Notes: a model not told the origin generated them from the sequence alone. Positions 46,270 to 59,119 are shown, counted from the first letter of the stretch. The stretch is 64,000 nucleotides of DNA from Gnetum montanum (GCA_015680685.1 MNCI01020684.1:145510-209509); one strand, 5' to 3'. Made by a program: numbers and translations.

Positions 46270-48149
46270 GGATTTAGGGCATACACCCAAAATTCCTATA
46301 AGTGTGACATAATAGGACAACATCCCTTAGGATGTTCATAATGATAGATGTCACACCCACCAGCATCATCTGATTCAATTCTCACAACTTCCTCTATTGC
46401 AACGATCTTGCCCTTACCTCTTTGATTGGCACATTCAGCTTTCTTGTGCCTCCTGCAATCACGATCACTACCTTGTTCTTTGGACTCTTCAACAATTTTC
46501 AAGAAAGCTTGAAATCGGCTATCCATGGAGTCCCATAATTAATCAACCTTTGTCAAAATTTCAAAGCTAAATTTTTTAAGCAGGAAGTTTTTCTAATTTA
46601 CCACCTCATCAAGTGATGATTCTTCCTCACTTTCACAGAATCAAACCTCCCTCTTGCGAATGGAAGGATCATAGTTGTACTCTTTTGCACTTTCTCATTT
46701 TCTTAATTCTCCTCCCTCTTACACTACCTACTCAATCAACCTTTGGATCTAATGGGGTCTTAATTCTAACAATTACCCCTAGGCATAAACACCAAGAGTT
46801 CTCCTCATTTTTGATCAAATCCCATCTACAATGTGGCAAAGTTGTTTTAGTTGAGAATAACCATGGATAGGACATCTATGCAATAAGGAATAGTATTGGC
46901 AAATGGTAGCATCCAAGGGTTCATGTGTCCCTTGTTTTTATCCTTGGATTTGCCTCCTTAAGTTGGATACTCAGGAGTACATCTAATACTTATCATTGAA
47001 TAGTCCAAGCATTATACTCCACTGTTTGATATATTCTGGTTCTAAAGACCAGTACTAGTTTTTTTCTTTTTTAATGAGTGTCCTGGAAAACAAATTAAGC
47101 TTTTACCACTCATTTTCTATATTCTACAAAGCTCATGCATCTTGGAAAGCTTGGAGATGGTTCTATGAATCTGATTTATATACCCCTTCAAACCTAGGGA
47201 TATTGTTCATGTCTAGCCTCTTGTTTATGTGCCTTGTGGGAATTCTTATTGCCTTTGTAATGTTTAGCATACTCTAGGTAGTAAGCAAAGGTTCATCAAG
47301 GCCATTATTCTGGTGCCGATGATGCCCTCTACTACCCCTTTATTCATGATATCTAGTCTATCTTAAATGTTTGTGCCCCTGGTCTCGACTTGCTCGATGA
47401 TCCCTTTGATTATCTCAGTCCCATAGACCACCTCCATCATGGTTGCACCCCCTGTGGTTATAGTCAAAGCCAAAAGAGGAAGAAGATGATGATGAGGGTG
47501 AAGAGGAAGGAGGACTGGCATCATCACGGTGTCTATTACCTCCTCTTCAGTGATCATGACCATGATCATGATCTTGTTTCTCATCCACATCCCTGCCCTA
47601 ACTCTCCTTCTTAGATCCTTCTTTCTCATTAGATCCATTCTTGCTAAAACCAAGATTGTGGATCGTGGACTCCAGGTTCTAGTTTTGACCTACTTCACCA
47701 AAGTCAAGGAGAGGAATTTCACTGAATGGAAAACCCCTAGATAAGTGTTCTTCACCATCTTTTTAGTATAGCAAGTATGGGGAATCATTGAATAATTTTC
47801 CTTTCACAGATTCATAGCACTATTCTAGCTATCTATCCATTAGATGTTGTGCCTCAGTGGGATGATAATCCCTAATGTCACTATCTTGCACAACATACTT
47901 AGCATGAAGTCCTTGGAGGCCTAAATGCATAAGACTTTGTTGGAGCATCACAAGAACAGATCAATTGGGCAACAACATGATGTTGCCTTCCATGTCGTGC
48001 CACCATAGCTGTTCATCCTAATGTAGGATGAAGGTAAAATTGGGTACATACTCATCAAGATGAGCATATACCACTTTGTATTATTGGGACACTTATTGAT
48101 GTACTCCATCAGACTTGGGTGAAGAATCGCTCATGTGAGAAGAAGACAT
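46270..48149 (-). pseudogene. Element C gag
   Basis: Begins MSSSHMSDSSPKSDG at 48,149, like element A. A DEYVPNFTFILH block near 48,030, a low-complexity Asp/His/Arg-rich stretch near 47,400-47,650, the gag core about 47,250-46,650 in broken frames, and a knuckle region near 46,310-46,360 (CDIYHYEHPKGCC; second Cys replaced by Tyr). Many stops. Confidence 0.8.
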
Positions 48150-48303
48150 CTTGTGTTAGAGAAATAAAAACGTAGTGTGCTTTTTCCCTTTTTTTAAAAT
48201 TTTTTTTTAGTTATTTTCAAGTATGATATGACTCTAGGGTTCATTCCAATGATTTTAAATAATTGTTACTAAATCCTAGATAGCACACGTAACAACTAAA
48301 AGG

Positions 48304-48321
48304 CCCCTGGCAATGATGTTA
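48304..48321 (-). promoter_or_regulatory. Element C primer-binding site, degraded (tRNA-Asp)
   Basis: CCCCTGGCAATGATGTTA at the position expected, 11 of 18 matching tRNA-Asp; most differences are transitions. Confidence 0.65.
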
Positions 48322-48322
48322 A

Positions 48323-49184
48323 TGATGAGCAGTGAGGTACCCCTACGCCCAATTATACAAATCACAAGCATTCATGCATGATCCGATCAAATTTCGTAGA
48401 CCTTAAGTTCCTAAGCACACTGGTTCTAGGATGTGAAATCTAATCATGAAAATCGTTGTCTTCTCAATTATACTTGTCGAGCTCAATTATATGATTAAGT
48501 CTAATTGAGGTACATGATTTTTATTATTTTTTATTTTATTTGTCTACAACTAAGAATAGGTTGAAACATAATTTATAATCATTTTAACTTAATATAATTA
48601 CTAATCAATAACTAATTATCCTAACATAAGTATTCGATCCCACTTTCTGTGAACATCCTAAATGTGTATAATGTTGCTAGGTTACCAAATGTTAAGTGTT
48701 GTTGGGGTTATCAAGAGTCATATGCATGCTCAAAGTGATCGTACTTATGTGCTTAATTAATTGGCTACTATTGAATATAATTAGCTTACTTTGGCTTAAT
48801 TACTTGAAAACATTAAAGAAAATTGCATAAAACATTAAATGCATAAGTAAAGTGTTTAAGCTAGCCAATGTGCTACAAGGCTTGATGAAAAAGCTCATCT
48901 TTATTTCCACATACACTGTTGTGCTTAGGTACAATAGTGCTCAAATAAAGGTCCATACACTGAATGACTCTTACCACAAACACTTTGGAAAATATTCTAA
49001 CTCTAGAGAAAATAAATTGCAAGAGCTTTGCTATGCTATAACAAAAACTATATGGAAACCATGTGCCCAAGTACTATATTTACAGGTTGGCATATACCCC
49101 GTGATATTGAATATTCGACATCACATCTTGGAACCTGATATTAGGTATTTACGATATCGTAGCCAATCAAAACATGACTCATAA
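48323..49184 (-). repeat. Element C 5' LTR
   Basis: Partner of 32,779-33,668, starting TGATGAGCAGTGAGG. Its last bases read ACTCATAA instead of ACTCATCA, and the TATA box is degraded (near 49,075). Confidence 0.9.
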
Positions 49185-49189
49185 AATGA

Positions 49190-50732
49190 GGATAAGAAAG
49201 AAACAACGATGTCATGGCCATCTTGGAATCACCGCAATCACTTGATTTTTAGAGGACAACAACTGCTATTGCTGTCAGTTGTTGCCACCAATGGACTTAG
49301 GTTGTGGGAAGCAGCAACACATAGTATGGGGCTCCTACGATATCAACGACCAATGGTAGTAGAGATCAGAGTTGATAGAGAGTTGTGGGCACTAGTGTAA
49401 TGGGTTGGATGGGTAAACTTGTTGTCTTAGATTGATGGAGTCTCAGATCTAGCGAATGATATTTTCTTTGAGCAATGGGTTGGGGAGGAGACAACATTTC
49501 TAGGAAGGAGGATCATGTTGATGGAGAGGGCTGTGGCTAAGGTATTAGGTGTCCTAGCGAAGGGGGAGGTGTTCCAACTGGTGCTACATAGCTATGAGTA
49601 TGTGAATCAATTCTTCCATGGCCCTACACCAAAAATGACTAGTGGTCATGTCCCTTAGAATACACTAGGGATGATATGGCAAAAGGCGATGGCCCTTGTT
49701 GACATGTTTCTAATGCAATCTGGCACTATGTCAAAGTTGCTAAGAGTGCACTTCACATTTATGCACTGTCTTAGGAGGGGATTGCAGGTTAACATACCAT
49801 GCTTTCTCTTAATTTCCCTGTGACAATGACAACCAAGAAGGCATGCAAGGCTTATTGTGGTGCTTTGGTGACATGGGACGAAGGTCCCAATAGTGGTCTA
49901 TTTGACACCTTTGCTGGTTTACCAATGACAGTGGTTCTAGGACAATCATGGGGCTATTTCGTTAGGCTCTAGGTTTCCCAAGGGAGGGGGTGGGGTAGCA
50001 AGTTCCTTAACAGCTCCACAGGGGAGGAGTGAATAGGTGCTAATGAGGCTAGTGAAGGTCAAGTAGGCATCCAGGGCAGTGGAAAAATAAGCTTGAGAAG
50101 AGGAGAGAGAGTTTTGTAAGGAGGGTTGGAGCTCTTGTGAAGAGGCTCTCCACAAGGCGATTGATTTGGCGACTAGGCACAAGGAAGAATGGTAGGATCT
50201 ATCTTATGGGAACTAGCAAAGATAGGAGCTGATTCAACAATTATTATAACATGATAATCCATGGTCGAGGGAGGAAAGGAGCACATAGCTAAACGCAGAG
50301 AATGCACACCAGTAAATAGTAGAGGGCCAAGATGAGGGGGAATGGCGCTGGGGAATCAAGTTGGGTGCATGATCAAGATTAGCCATGACTGCGGTCCCCT
50401 TTTAGCTATGGTCAAATGGCTATTGGTCGTTGTCCTGGAGGGGTTGCTAGGGGGTAGGCGGTTTGGTGTTGCATTTCACAATTGTTTGTCTTGGCTTTGA
50501 GCTTTCCTATAAGTGATTGTGATCTTTAGTTCATCTGGAAACCCTCATTTTCTTCGGGTTTTTGGGTTTTGGGTTTTGGGGTTAGGTTTTAGTTTGATTT
50601 TAGGTTAACACCTGCAATGGTGGCTTGTGTGGTGTCAGCACATGGGATGGTGGTTGCAAGATGCCTCTTTTCCTAGTTGTAAATTTTTCTACTTTTTAAT
50701 AAAGGCTAACCTATTCTCGAAAAAGAAAAGAA
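49190..50732 (+). pseudogene. L1 ORF2 C-terminus and 3' UTR
   Basis: Resumes with WPSWNHRNHLIFRGQQ, the W-x-WK-RN-x-IF motif after zf-RVT. The later part is non-coding, ending TTTTTAATAAAGGCTAACC, a typical plant L1 terminus, and an A-rich run (50,720-50,734). Confidence 0.85.
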
Positions 50733-50748
50733 AACATTGAAGATAAAA
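50733..50748. other. L1 target-site duplication, right
   Basis: AACATTGAAGATAAAA, following the A-rich tail; one mismatch to the left copy at 19,701. Confidence 0.8.
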
Positions 50749-52300
50749 CTAAACTCAAATTTAAATTGTATAATTAAATGAGTCAATTTAATGGAAAGCT
50801 CATCATGGTTCACCTACCAAATTAGTTGGTAAATACAATCCACACTACAACTTAGCTAAGTTAAGTGAATTTTTTACCGTTCACATGTGAGCTCTCACTA
50901 TTATGAAATCTTTTGCCTTAGTTTGGTTGAAGTTTCAAATGTTTGTGCTCTGTAGCATGGTAAATGTATCACTACTCAAGCTTGTGAACTTGATTGTTAA
51001 AATATAGCTTTTTACTTGAAATGGTCTTTTGCTTTCCAAAAAAATGGCTTATTTTACAATGTCTTCCTAGATTTTTTCTAAGTGAAGGAGTGAATAATAG
51101 ATAAAGTTGTGTGTAGAAATATAATTAATCTTTTTAAATACAAAGAATTGGGCAAATTCAAATCAACCAAAAATCAGTGGCTTTTTATCATTAGTAAAAT
51201 GGTTAGCTTGTTTAATCTTTAGTATTGACACTCCTTTGTACTTCATGCAACTAGCTTAAAAGAATGTTCTAAGCACTACTATACTCATGATATCCTTACA
51301 AAACATTTTTACAAGAAAAGGAAGGAAAAAAAAAAACCTTTTACGTACCTAAATCTTTTGCTATTCTAAGATTCAATATAACAGAGGAACCTCCTTACAT
51401 AGCTTTGGATATAACAATTCATATAGAGATTCTTGCTACTTTCCCCTTATGATATTACAACATTCAAGGAATTTTAGTTATTAGCAAGATTTGTGTTGAG
51501 CATTTTACCCTTTTTTATAGTCCTATGGCCTTGGGATCTCCAAATGGACACAATGAAATACTTCCATTTCCATATTCGATATCAATTATCATTACTCTCT
51601 TTTTTCTTAATAGCTTAACAATTTTGAAGCCATTAGTGTAGTTACACCAAAACATAAACAAATTTTTGAAAGTTCCTTTAAGAGTTTTGAATTTCATTGC
51701 AAACATGCCTTGATGTCCTTAGAAATCCTTTAACTATGCATGACCATAACTTAAAATTAACGGAACATTTTTCATTTGAATGCTTCCATTATCATAGTAG
51801 TTATTTAAACATGTTTTCATTTTTACTAGAAAAAAATTCTCCATATTTCCAAAATGCCAAATCATTGTTAGATATACTTGCTACTTCTTTAAAATTGCCA
51901 AAACAACAAATTACACATGGGTTAGATGTCCTACTAAACAGGTATATAAACAATATTTGTTATTTTTCGGTGCAAGAATTAGGATAACTTTATGAAATTG
52001 AAATTGAAATTTTATTCATGCATAAAATCTATTTGACAACAGAAATGCATATGCTATGAAATTTACAAATACCCATGATATTTAGAAGAAATCAATCAAA
52101 TTTGAAACTATAATATTTTACTTATATCTAATGCACTTAAACGCATGATATTATAGGAAGATGTGATATTCGTTTTAAATGTTATTTATATTGCACACTA
52201 AACATGTAATAATTACAATAAAATTTTAAAGTTAAAAAGTGTTACCCACGAAAAATAAATTTCCCTGAATCTTACATTTACAATGTGAACCATTACAGTT
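50749..52300. other. AT-rich intergenic DNA
   Basis: No gene or repeat family recognised. A 63-codon minus-strand frame at 51,515-51,706 has no recognisable domain. Confidence 0.4.
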
Positions 52301-53103
52301 AAGGAAGGGGATATACCTGGAATCATCTCTCTCTATGAATTCCCAGTAACGACTGCCATCTCCCCATGTAATTACAAATGATCTTGGGGATCTCATGATG
52401 CATGGTCTTTTGATTTCTTGGTCGATCCAAACTTTCCATCACTCACTAGTCAACCCGAAGGGAAAAAGCTACTGTCAGTCGTCTGTTTTCTAATTTCTGT
52501 GTTGCAAAAGATTTTCATTAAAAAAAGAGGCTAAACATGCTATCTTGGTTTTGGCATCGATGAAGAGGGGCTCCTTGTAGAGACGATCCTTCAGCAATTT
52601 TGATGACTTAATTGCTGAACATCTGTTGCAGAAGCTTCTCTGGACAAGATGACCTCGCAGAATCTCTCATATTCATATCTTAGTTCTGGTAATTCGAATA
52701 TCCATCAACCATGACAGGCATCCGCTGAGCTTTTCCATATCTGGCACTACTTGAGTCCTTGGAGTTCTGCTTTATGTTTCTTCCATTCAATCATGAACAA
52801 AAGGTTTTCTTTGTTTGGAAAGAGATCCCCTGCGTTTTTTATGGTATTTTTTTCTCATCGCTGAAGTTGTTTCTTTATATATTTACACTTGCCCGTCGAC
52901 AGAATCTCTACTCTTAAGTCTTATGAAAACTTTCTAGCGAGATATAGAATGTTAAATATCTATGGATTGGATTCTTATCGGGGTTGCTTCCAGCCGTTAA
53001 ATTCAGCCAAGCGAAATGCTCTTTGACTGAGGGCAGTTCAAATGTCACGTTGATTTCTCGGAAGAAACTTTAACCGTACGAAAGGTCAAGAAAGAAATTC
53101 ACA

Positions 53104-53155
53104 GAATGTGTGGACCTTGTCTACTTCGATTTTCGGAAGCTGCCAATATCCAAAT
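53104..53155 (+). other. Possible first coding exon (weak)
   Basis: A locally less AT-rich stretch (52,300-53,150) with TTTATATATTTACA near 52,872 leads to ATG at 53,104-53,110 (MCGPCLLRFSEAANIQI) and a good donor, ATCG|GTACGT. No downstream exon could be linked and no family recognised. Could be chance. Confidence 0.2.
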
Positions 53156-53169
53156 CGGTACGTCTGTTT

Positions 53170-54357
53170 TTATTGTTTTTATTTTATTATACTGTAAAGG
53201 AAAAACTAAGTGGTTTACTAACTTTGCTCCCATCTGTCAAAAACAGGTGATTTAAAATCATTTCAAAACTCAATATTATGCAATGGTTAATATGCTGAAT
53301 GCAGAATATCATATTTTTCGGCAATGTCCTACAATTACGTAATAGAATAGTACCTTTGTAAATTTAGTTGATTTGTAATGTTATCAAGAACATTGGGTAA
53401 TTTTTTTTAATGCTGTTGTCAAAACTAGAAGTATATAGATTTGCACTGTGCAATATATGCAAGCATCTAAAGAATTAATCAAATTTAAATTTAAATTTCA
53501 GTTTTTGTTAATAAAAAATAGGATGCATCTAAATTCTTGTAAATAAGGCATTGGATATAAGTATTGAAACTGAACTAAAATTTTAATACCGTGTGAATCA
53601 ATTGAACTCTAGAAATGTACATTCTATGAATTTTGAAAACAGCAAAGAATAAATGAAATTAAAGACTTTATTGAACTCCATCCTTGCTGTTAGCAGTCTA
53701 GGGCAAACGAAACAAAAAGGCCTTTTTGCAATGTTCATGTGTAAGAAAGTTGCCAAGCTCATTACCAATGTTGCTACAGTTGCTAGAATATTTTGTTTCT
53801 ATAACAAATGCATTATAAAAATGGGCTTTATTCACTTGAATTAAACCTGTAGTTGAGGTTTTATGTCAAAACTCTTAGCATTGGGTTAACATGTAACACA
53901 TAAAGCTATAGTTCTTATGGAATAGTTAAGTATGTTATTGAACATTGGTACTTGCTAAAGCTAAAATTCTTAGTGAATTCTTAAAGATGTTACTGAACAA
54001 TGGTACTTGCAAAAGTATACATAGTTTTAGAATGCTCAAGTACATTTGGAAAACTATGTAGATTGAAAATTTTATTTTATGTTACATTGTTTTCCATGCA
54101 AACTTACATATAGTGTCCCTTTTTCCAATGATAGGTAGCTCAAGTAATTACCTCATTGTACTGTTTAGCAAAACATTGCTACTTAGACTCGGTTATATTT
54201 TTGTATAATTCTTTTTTATGTATTCCATTAGTTATAGTTCTTTTGAGTTTACATATTTCTAGGTTTAAATAAACCATATTTATTGTATCAATTCTCAACC
54301 TCTTATGTTTCATATATGGTTTGCTTGAGGATTTCGCAGATAGATCTTCACAATTTA
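53170..54357. other. AT-rich stretch, nothing recognised
   Basis: No coding or repeat feature supported. Two similar AAA-CT-TT-AGTGAATT segments near 53,900-54,000 may be a small duplication. Confidence 0.35.
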
Positions 54358-54436
54358 AAATTTGAAGGTCAAGCAAATCAATCAGGCCCAAAATAAAATT
54401 TGAAGGTCAAGCAAATCAATCAGGCCCAAAATAACA
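54357..54436. repeat. Tandem duplication, 40-bp unit
   Basis: AAATTTGAAGGTCAAGCAAA and the following TCAATCAGGCCCAAAATA occur twice in a row, nearly identical. Confidence 0.9.
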
Positions 54437-54451
54437 TTTTAAAATTTCTGT

Positions 54452-54603
54452 GTAACCCTTTTCATATTGTTGTTGCTTCAGTAGTAAAAACGGGAGTGTA
54501 CCATCAAATTTGAACAAGAACTTGTGAGTAACCCTTCAGTTCATATTGTTGTTGCTTCAGTAGTAAAAACGGGAGTGTACCATCAAATATGTTTGAACAA
54601 GAA
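54452..54603. repeat. Tandem duplication, about 75-bp unit
   Basis: GTAACCCTT...CATATTGTTGTTGCTTCAG, TAGTAAAAACGGGAGTGTAC and CATCAAAT occur twice, starting near 54,452 and 54,528. Almost identical, so recent. Confidence 0.9.
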
Positions 54604-55009
54604 CAGATAATTGCAGGTCACAGAGCTGGGTGCAATCTAAATAAAAAATTTAGTAATGGCAGAAAAAAGGTACACTTTGGCTACCTTGGGATCTTTGGGG
54701 ATGTAAACAAAGTATGCATGTGTAATTGTTACTGTTAATTGAATATTCTGTGTCCTTTCTTTAACCATTCAAAAGTCAGTCATGAAATGTTAATTAACAT
54801 TAACATGATTATCCATTTCTCAAAGCAGCAATTTAAGTGAAATTTTATAAAGTTCATCAAAGATGTACAAGCACCTGGGCAGGACAATGCGAATGAACCC
54901 TTTCAGCCCTTTCATGAACCTAGCAAAATTTCACTTTCATGCACCCAAGGATGTAATGCACTAATTAAACACTTTTATCTTTTTATCTTTTAATTAAGAA
55001 GTTGTGAAG

Positions 55010-55215
55010 TTTCAGTTCAGCATAGAAATTCCTCTCTTTCTACTTTCTTTCTTTCTTTTTATCCCACTTTCAGTTCGGTAATTCCTCTGTTCTCTGTTCT
55101 GTTATTAAACTTTTCATTTTCAGTTTAGTGATTCCTCTATTCCTTTTATTCCTCTGTTCAATTATCAATCTTTCGGTTTTGGTTGAGTTTAGTGATTCAT
55201 CTGTTCTTTCCCTCC
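55010..55215. repeat. Pyrimidine-rich imperfect repeats
   Basis: Four or so degenerate units built on TTCAGTT-RGTGATTCCTCTRTTC, with CTTT microsatellite in the first. Pyrimidine-rich on the plus strand. Confidence 0.6.
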
Positions 55216-55639
55216 TGTTAGCGATGAACCAGTCTCATAGCTAGAGCGGAAGAAACAATTGAAGCATCTTATCTTATGGGCGGGCGAGAATGAATGAAGC
55301 ACATGACAAAAGGAACAGCTATTCTGGTAAATGGCTTTATCCATGTTAACTGTTGTTAAAAGTTATTTCCTATTAAAAGTAGCTGATTTTATTCATAACT
55401 CTAAATGGACCAGAAATATCATCCTTGTAACCATCTAACAACTTAACACCACCACCATGAAAATTTCATTTATAGCATATTTGTTTGGAGGAATTCATCC
55501 ATTTAAGTTTTTTAAAATAAAAAATACTGTTGCAAATTTTAAAAGACCACAAGTCGCAACAATGTCTTAAAATTTGCAATATATTTTGCATATCTTTTGT
55601 AGTAGCATCATTTACATATGGAAGAAAATTCACTTGAGA

Positions 55640-56060
55640 TATAAAAAATCATGTTACAAATGTATAAATAATGTTATGAGATTATTGTTACAATGGACAA
55701 AATATGAATGATGCTAACACCTCATTCATAATTATTATATTATAATTATTGTGGAATCCAATAAATGTTATGAGATTATTTTAATTAGAGCAATAATCTA
55801 TAATTATAATCTAAAATATTATGGATTATAAAATTTATTTGAATGGTAAACATTTCATAATAAATAAAGCCAAGATATGATGAAATATTAGTCGTAATCC
55901 ATAATTTTAGAGATCTTATTTATTTATTCATAATACTAACCCATAATGATTATATTTTGATTAGCATTATCCATAAGATATATATAATGAAATGATTATA
56001 AATAATCGATTTTATTTATGATGAAATGTTTAAATAACCAAGATAAATATAATCATTGGC
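55640..56060. repeat. Possible degenerate MITE-like AT-rich element
   Basis: Very AT-rich with many partially complementary segments (for example ATTTCATAATAAATAAA against TTTATTTATGATGAAAT). No clean terminal repeats or target duplication found. Confidence 0.25.
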
Positions 56061-56687
56061 TCCCCTGCAGTGACTCTTTGGCTAGGGAAGATTTATAAAT
56101 AATTGGTTATTTATGATCATGGCAAAACATGTGCATTGGCAAAGAGCTCATCACCGTTTTCCTCAGCATTAGCTAATAATTTTCATGTGCTAGCAAAAAT
56201 GCTAACGCTTTTGCATTTTATTAAAATGCATATTGCAAACAAAAAAGCAGTTACAATCGTAACAACTGAATGCATCTACTCCATGGTAACTGCTGAATTT
56301 CAAAGCACAGCCATAGAAATGATAAAACCTACACAAAATATACAATGAGATAAAGAAAAAATGAACTTACAAATGTTCCTTTACACTGAAAAGGGTGTAG
56401 CAAAAGAAGATTACTCAAGATAGCAGCAAAAAATTACAATTTCAGAATTCCTGCCACTCCAAAAAGCATTAAAAAAAGAACAGAACCAAACTTTGGAATG
56501 TTAAGAGCTCAGTGAAACTATGAAAATTGCACAAAATTATCAGAATGTAATGTTCAACACGTTACAATTCACTATAAAAAATTAACAAAAACACACATAA
56601 AAAGAATAGTAGAAAGTTTGTTTTTAGAAAGAGATTTCAATAACCAAAGGCTATTGTTGACACAGAAATTTGAGAAGACCCTTCCCC

Positions 56688-56758
56688 TCAGGCTGCAGCT
56701 TCAATCGTAGCCATTATCGTCTTTCCTCGAATACCTCTGGCTCTACCTCTCATCTTGC
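56688..56758 (-). CDS. Candidate terminal exon, unknown protein
   Basis: Minus strand: acceptor AATTTTACAG|GCAAG, then KMRGRARGIRGKT, IMATIEAAA and TGA (56,690-56,688). The Arg/Gly-rich segment, low stop density and good acceptor suggest a real last exon. The upstream partner would lie above 56,760, but none was fixed; a 78-codon frame at 56,906-57,142 is the nearest candidate. Function unknown. Confidence 0.3.
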
Positions 56759-57119
56759 CTGTAAAATTTTATGTTTAAAACATACATTTAAACAAAGCTA
56801 CTCAAGAAACATATTGGCCTAATCCATATATAAATTTTATCCAAAAGAAAAAAACCTAAATGAAGGGATTTTTTGGCTATTAGAACAAAAATTATATTAT
56901 GATTGTCAATGATGTGTGCATGTCATGACCCTCGTTGTTAAGCAAGGATGCAGCAAGGGCCGACTAGCGTACTGCCTTATTACTGCCTTGTTTGAATAAG
57001 CACATGCAGATGAGCTTGTTATTACAACTAAAACATGGGCCACCTTCGTAGGTACCTTTTTAGCGCTCTGGCAGAGCTCCGAAGCTGGCATCATCGAAGT
57101 TGATTCAGTTGGGTCAAGT

Positions 57120-57300
57120 GGCCTTCCTATTCCCATTCCCATTCTATATTTCTCATTCCCATTCTACATTTGGTTGCATTTGGCCTTTTCATGTGTACAA
57201 CTCGAATATGAAAAACTATGGCTCTTTGGTTCACATTCTATGCAACGAGAATACGAAAAGGTGTGGCTCTTTGGTTCATGTTTTTTCCTATTTCATGGGA
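57120..57300. repeat. Short tandem repeats (CATTC-rich, and TGGCTCTTTGGTTCA duplicated)
   Basis: CCCATTCCCATTC units at 57,130-57,170, and two copies of a unit ending in TGGCTCTTTGGTTCA at 57,218 and 57,262. Confidence 0.7.
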
Positions 57301-57859
57301 TCTTACGTGGCACGTAACGTGGAAGGTGACAAATGCACTCCCCCCTCTGCCCTATCGTGCGAGACGAGTTGGCCTCTTCGCCAAAATAAACTTTATTTCT
57401 AGAAAGAAATCAAAAGTTTTAGACTTTTAAGCATGATTGTCCTAACCATAGTGTGAATTTGTAGGGGTTTTGCGCATTTTGCCTTATTTTCAACATTAAA
57501 TGCTCTCAATAATTTTGAAGGCAAGTTTCCAAATGCGTTCAACATATTCTAAAAGTTGTTACTATGAACTGTATGATTTTTCTAAAACATCATTGATTAG
57601 GGTTCAGATTTTCACATCAATGTTTTTAAACTTTGTGTTCTCTAGCGGTTCCTTTCACTCGCACTTAAAAATAGTTGAGAGAGAATTGACATCAACTTTT
57701 TATTTCATTATGAGTTTCTTATATCTTACTTATCTTTACCATAGTTATCTTTTTCATTAAGTAGTAGTTTTTTCAATTAAGTTGTTTGCAATAGTAGAAA
57801 TGGCAATAGCATTGGCTCAGCTGTAAATTTTAGGGATAAAAAAAGGTACCATTTCCAGT

Positions 57860-57945
57860 TTCAGTATTTGCAGCGTTGTTTGTTTAGATCTGGTTGTCTG
57901 TCGTCACTATTTTCAACGGTGTTTGTTTAGATCTGGTTGCTTGCA
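57860..57945. repeat. Tandem duplication, about 50-bp unit
   Basis: GTTTGTTTAGATCTGGTTG is repeated near 57,878 and 57,921, with similar flanks. Confidence 0.8.
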
Positions 57946-57949
57946 ATGG

Positions 57950-59080
57950 CGATGTTATAGTCTACATGAACGCGTTCATTTTCCTCCTTGTTTGATTTAA
58001 ATTTGTAGCTTTTTCACTTTCATAAAGGATTTTCTTAATGCATCATAGTTACCAGAAACACAACCTTTTTACTTGGTTTCACAATGTATGCTGGATTTGT
58101 ACCAACTCCGATTCATGAGATTTGGTGCTCTGTTTTCTGTTCTTTGGCTTAGTTTTTACTATTCTTTTCTCAGCCAATGCTGCATCAATTTATTGGCTAA
58201 GCATTTCTAAATTATTTCCATCTTTTATTTCTTACTTTTAATTCTAATTTACCAATGCGCAGTTCCTATATCTCTGATTTTCAATGCACAATGTATTCAT
58301 TCTAAACACTTTTACTCTCTATCTGCCAAAGTAGATGATCCTCGGCTTTGTAAATTTTTAAAGTTTTAAAGTTTTAAAGACTATCTTTGCATCTTGAGAT
58401 TGTTGATGCTATTTATATTTTCTTACAAATCGCAGATGAATATTGCCATGTTCTGTGGGGAAAAGGTTCTAAAACTATTTTCCCTGAGCATATTCAAATT
58501 AATATTTTAAAGATTTCTAACATCTAGTTTGATACTGCTCTTGACATTTATATTGAATTGTTTTGATATTTACAAAATTATTTTTAAATAGACTTTTATT
58601 AATGAAATATTTTAATATTTATGTAACAATTTTAAATATAATTTTATTTTTTATTTTATTATGAATTACTATAAATCATTTTTGAAATATATTTTTTACT
58701 CATTTTAAAAAACAATGCTATAATTCTAAATTTACTTAACCTATTATTTTTTATGAATGACAAAATAAGGTGCAATCTAAATATGTAAAATTTCGGGTAA
58801 AATTTAAAAGTAAGAGATGAAAAATTTTCATGCAATTTAAATATGTATAAGTAAAACTTCAAGTAAAATTTTAAAAGTACGTAATGAAAAAATTCCATGA
58901 TAGGTAACGTTGCATGTCAAATTCACATACTCGTCCCGATTTAAAGTCCAGTAAAAGTCCAACAAACAGAGATTCTTGAAACAGCAACAAACCGATGTGA
59001 TATATTTCCCTGAGTAAACACCAAACAAAAAAAAAAAAAAAGGTACACGCTCAAAATTTACCTTTGAAATTAATTAACGC
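57950..59080. other. AT-rich DNA, nothing recognised
   Basis: No gene supported; low-complexity T/A runs, and a poly-A run at 59,028-59,041. Confidence 0.35.
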
Positions 59081-59119
59081 ATAATTCTCAAGGTTGCGGA
59101 ATCATGATATACCGACCCG

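Larger units (their letters stand above)
32779..49184 (-). mobile_element. Element C: gag-PR-RT-RH Ty3/gypsy, interrupted by element D
   Basis: LTRs of 890 and 862 bp; about 9.2 kb once element D is removed. Order from the 5' LTR: gag, protease, RT, RNase H, partial integrase, spacer, 3' LTR, the gypsy order. Inserted into the L1 with target AATGG (left, 32,774-32,778) and AATGA (right, 49,185-49,189), one mismatch. It is the most complete member of the group here and resembles the presumed autonomous partner of A, B and D. This copy is dead: many stops, RT motif A Asp changed, integrase truncated. Confidence 0.92.
19717..50732 (+). mobile_element. L1 LINE, near full length, split by elements B and C
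   Basis: Three pieces (19,717-23,938; 32,576-32,778; 49,190-50,732) total about 6.0 kb, the length of a complete plant L1. Across the two interruptions the ORF2 domains run in order: DUF4283 ORF1, endonuclease, reverse transcriptase, zf-RVT zinc-binding domain, C-terminal tail, then TAATAAAGGCTAACCTATTC and an A-rich end. Flanking 16-bp duplications agree at 15 positions. It was inserted first, then received B and C. Many stops; inactive. Confidence 0.9.

Noticed and set aside
51515-51706. 63-codon minus-strand frame, considered as a Copia integrase remnant
   Set aside because: No GAG-preintegrase or DDE landmark could be aligned, and flanking frames give no support.
54617-54735. Plus-strand open segment after an acceptor TTGCAG|GT, with YLGIFGDV considered as an AP2-like exon
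   Set aside because: Only a few residues resemble an AP2 domain, with no catalytic or structural signature and no linked exons.
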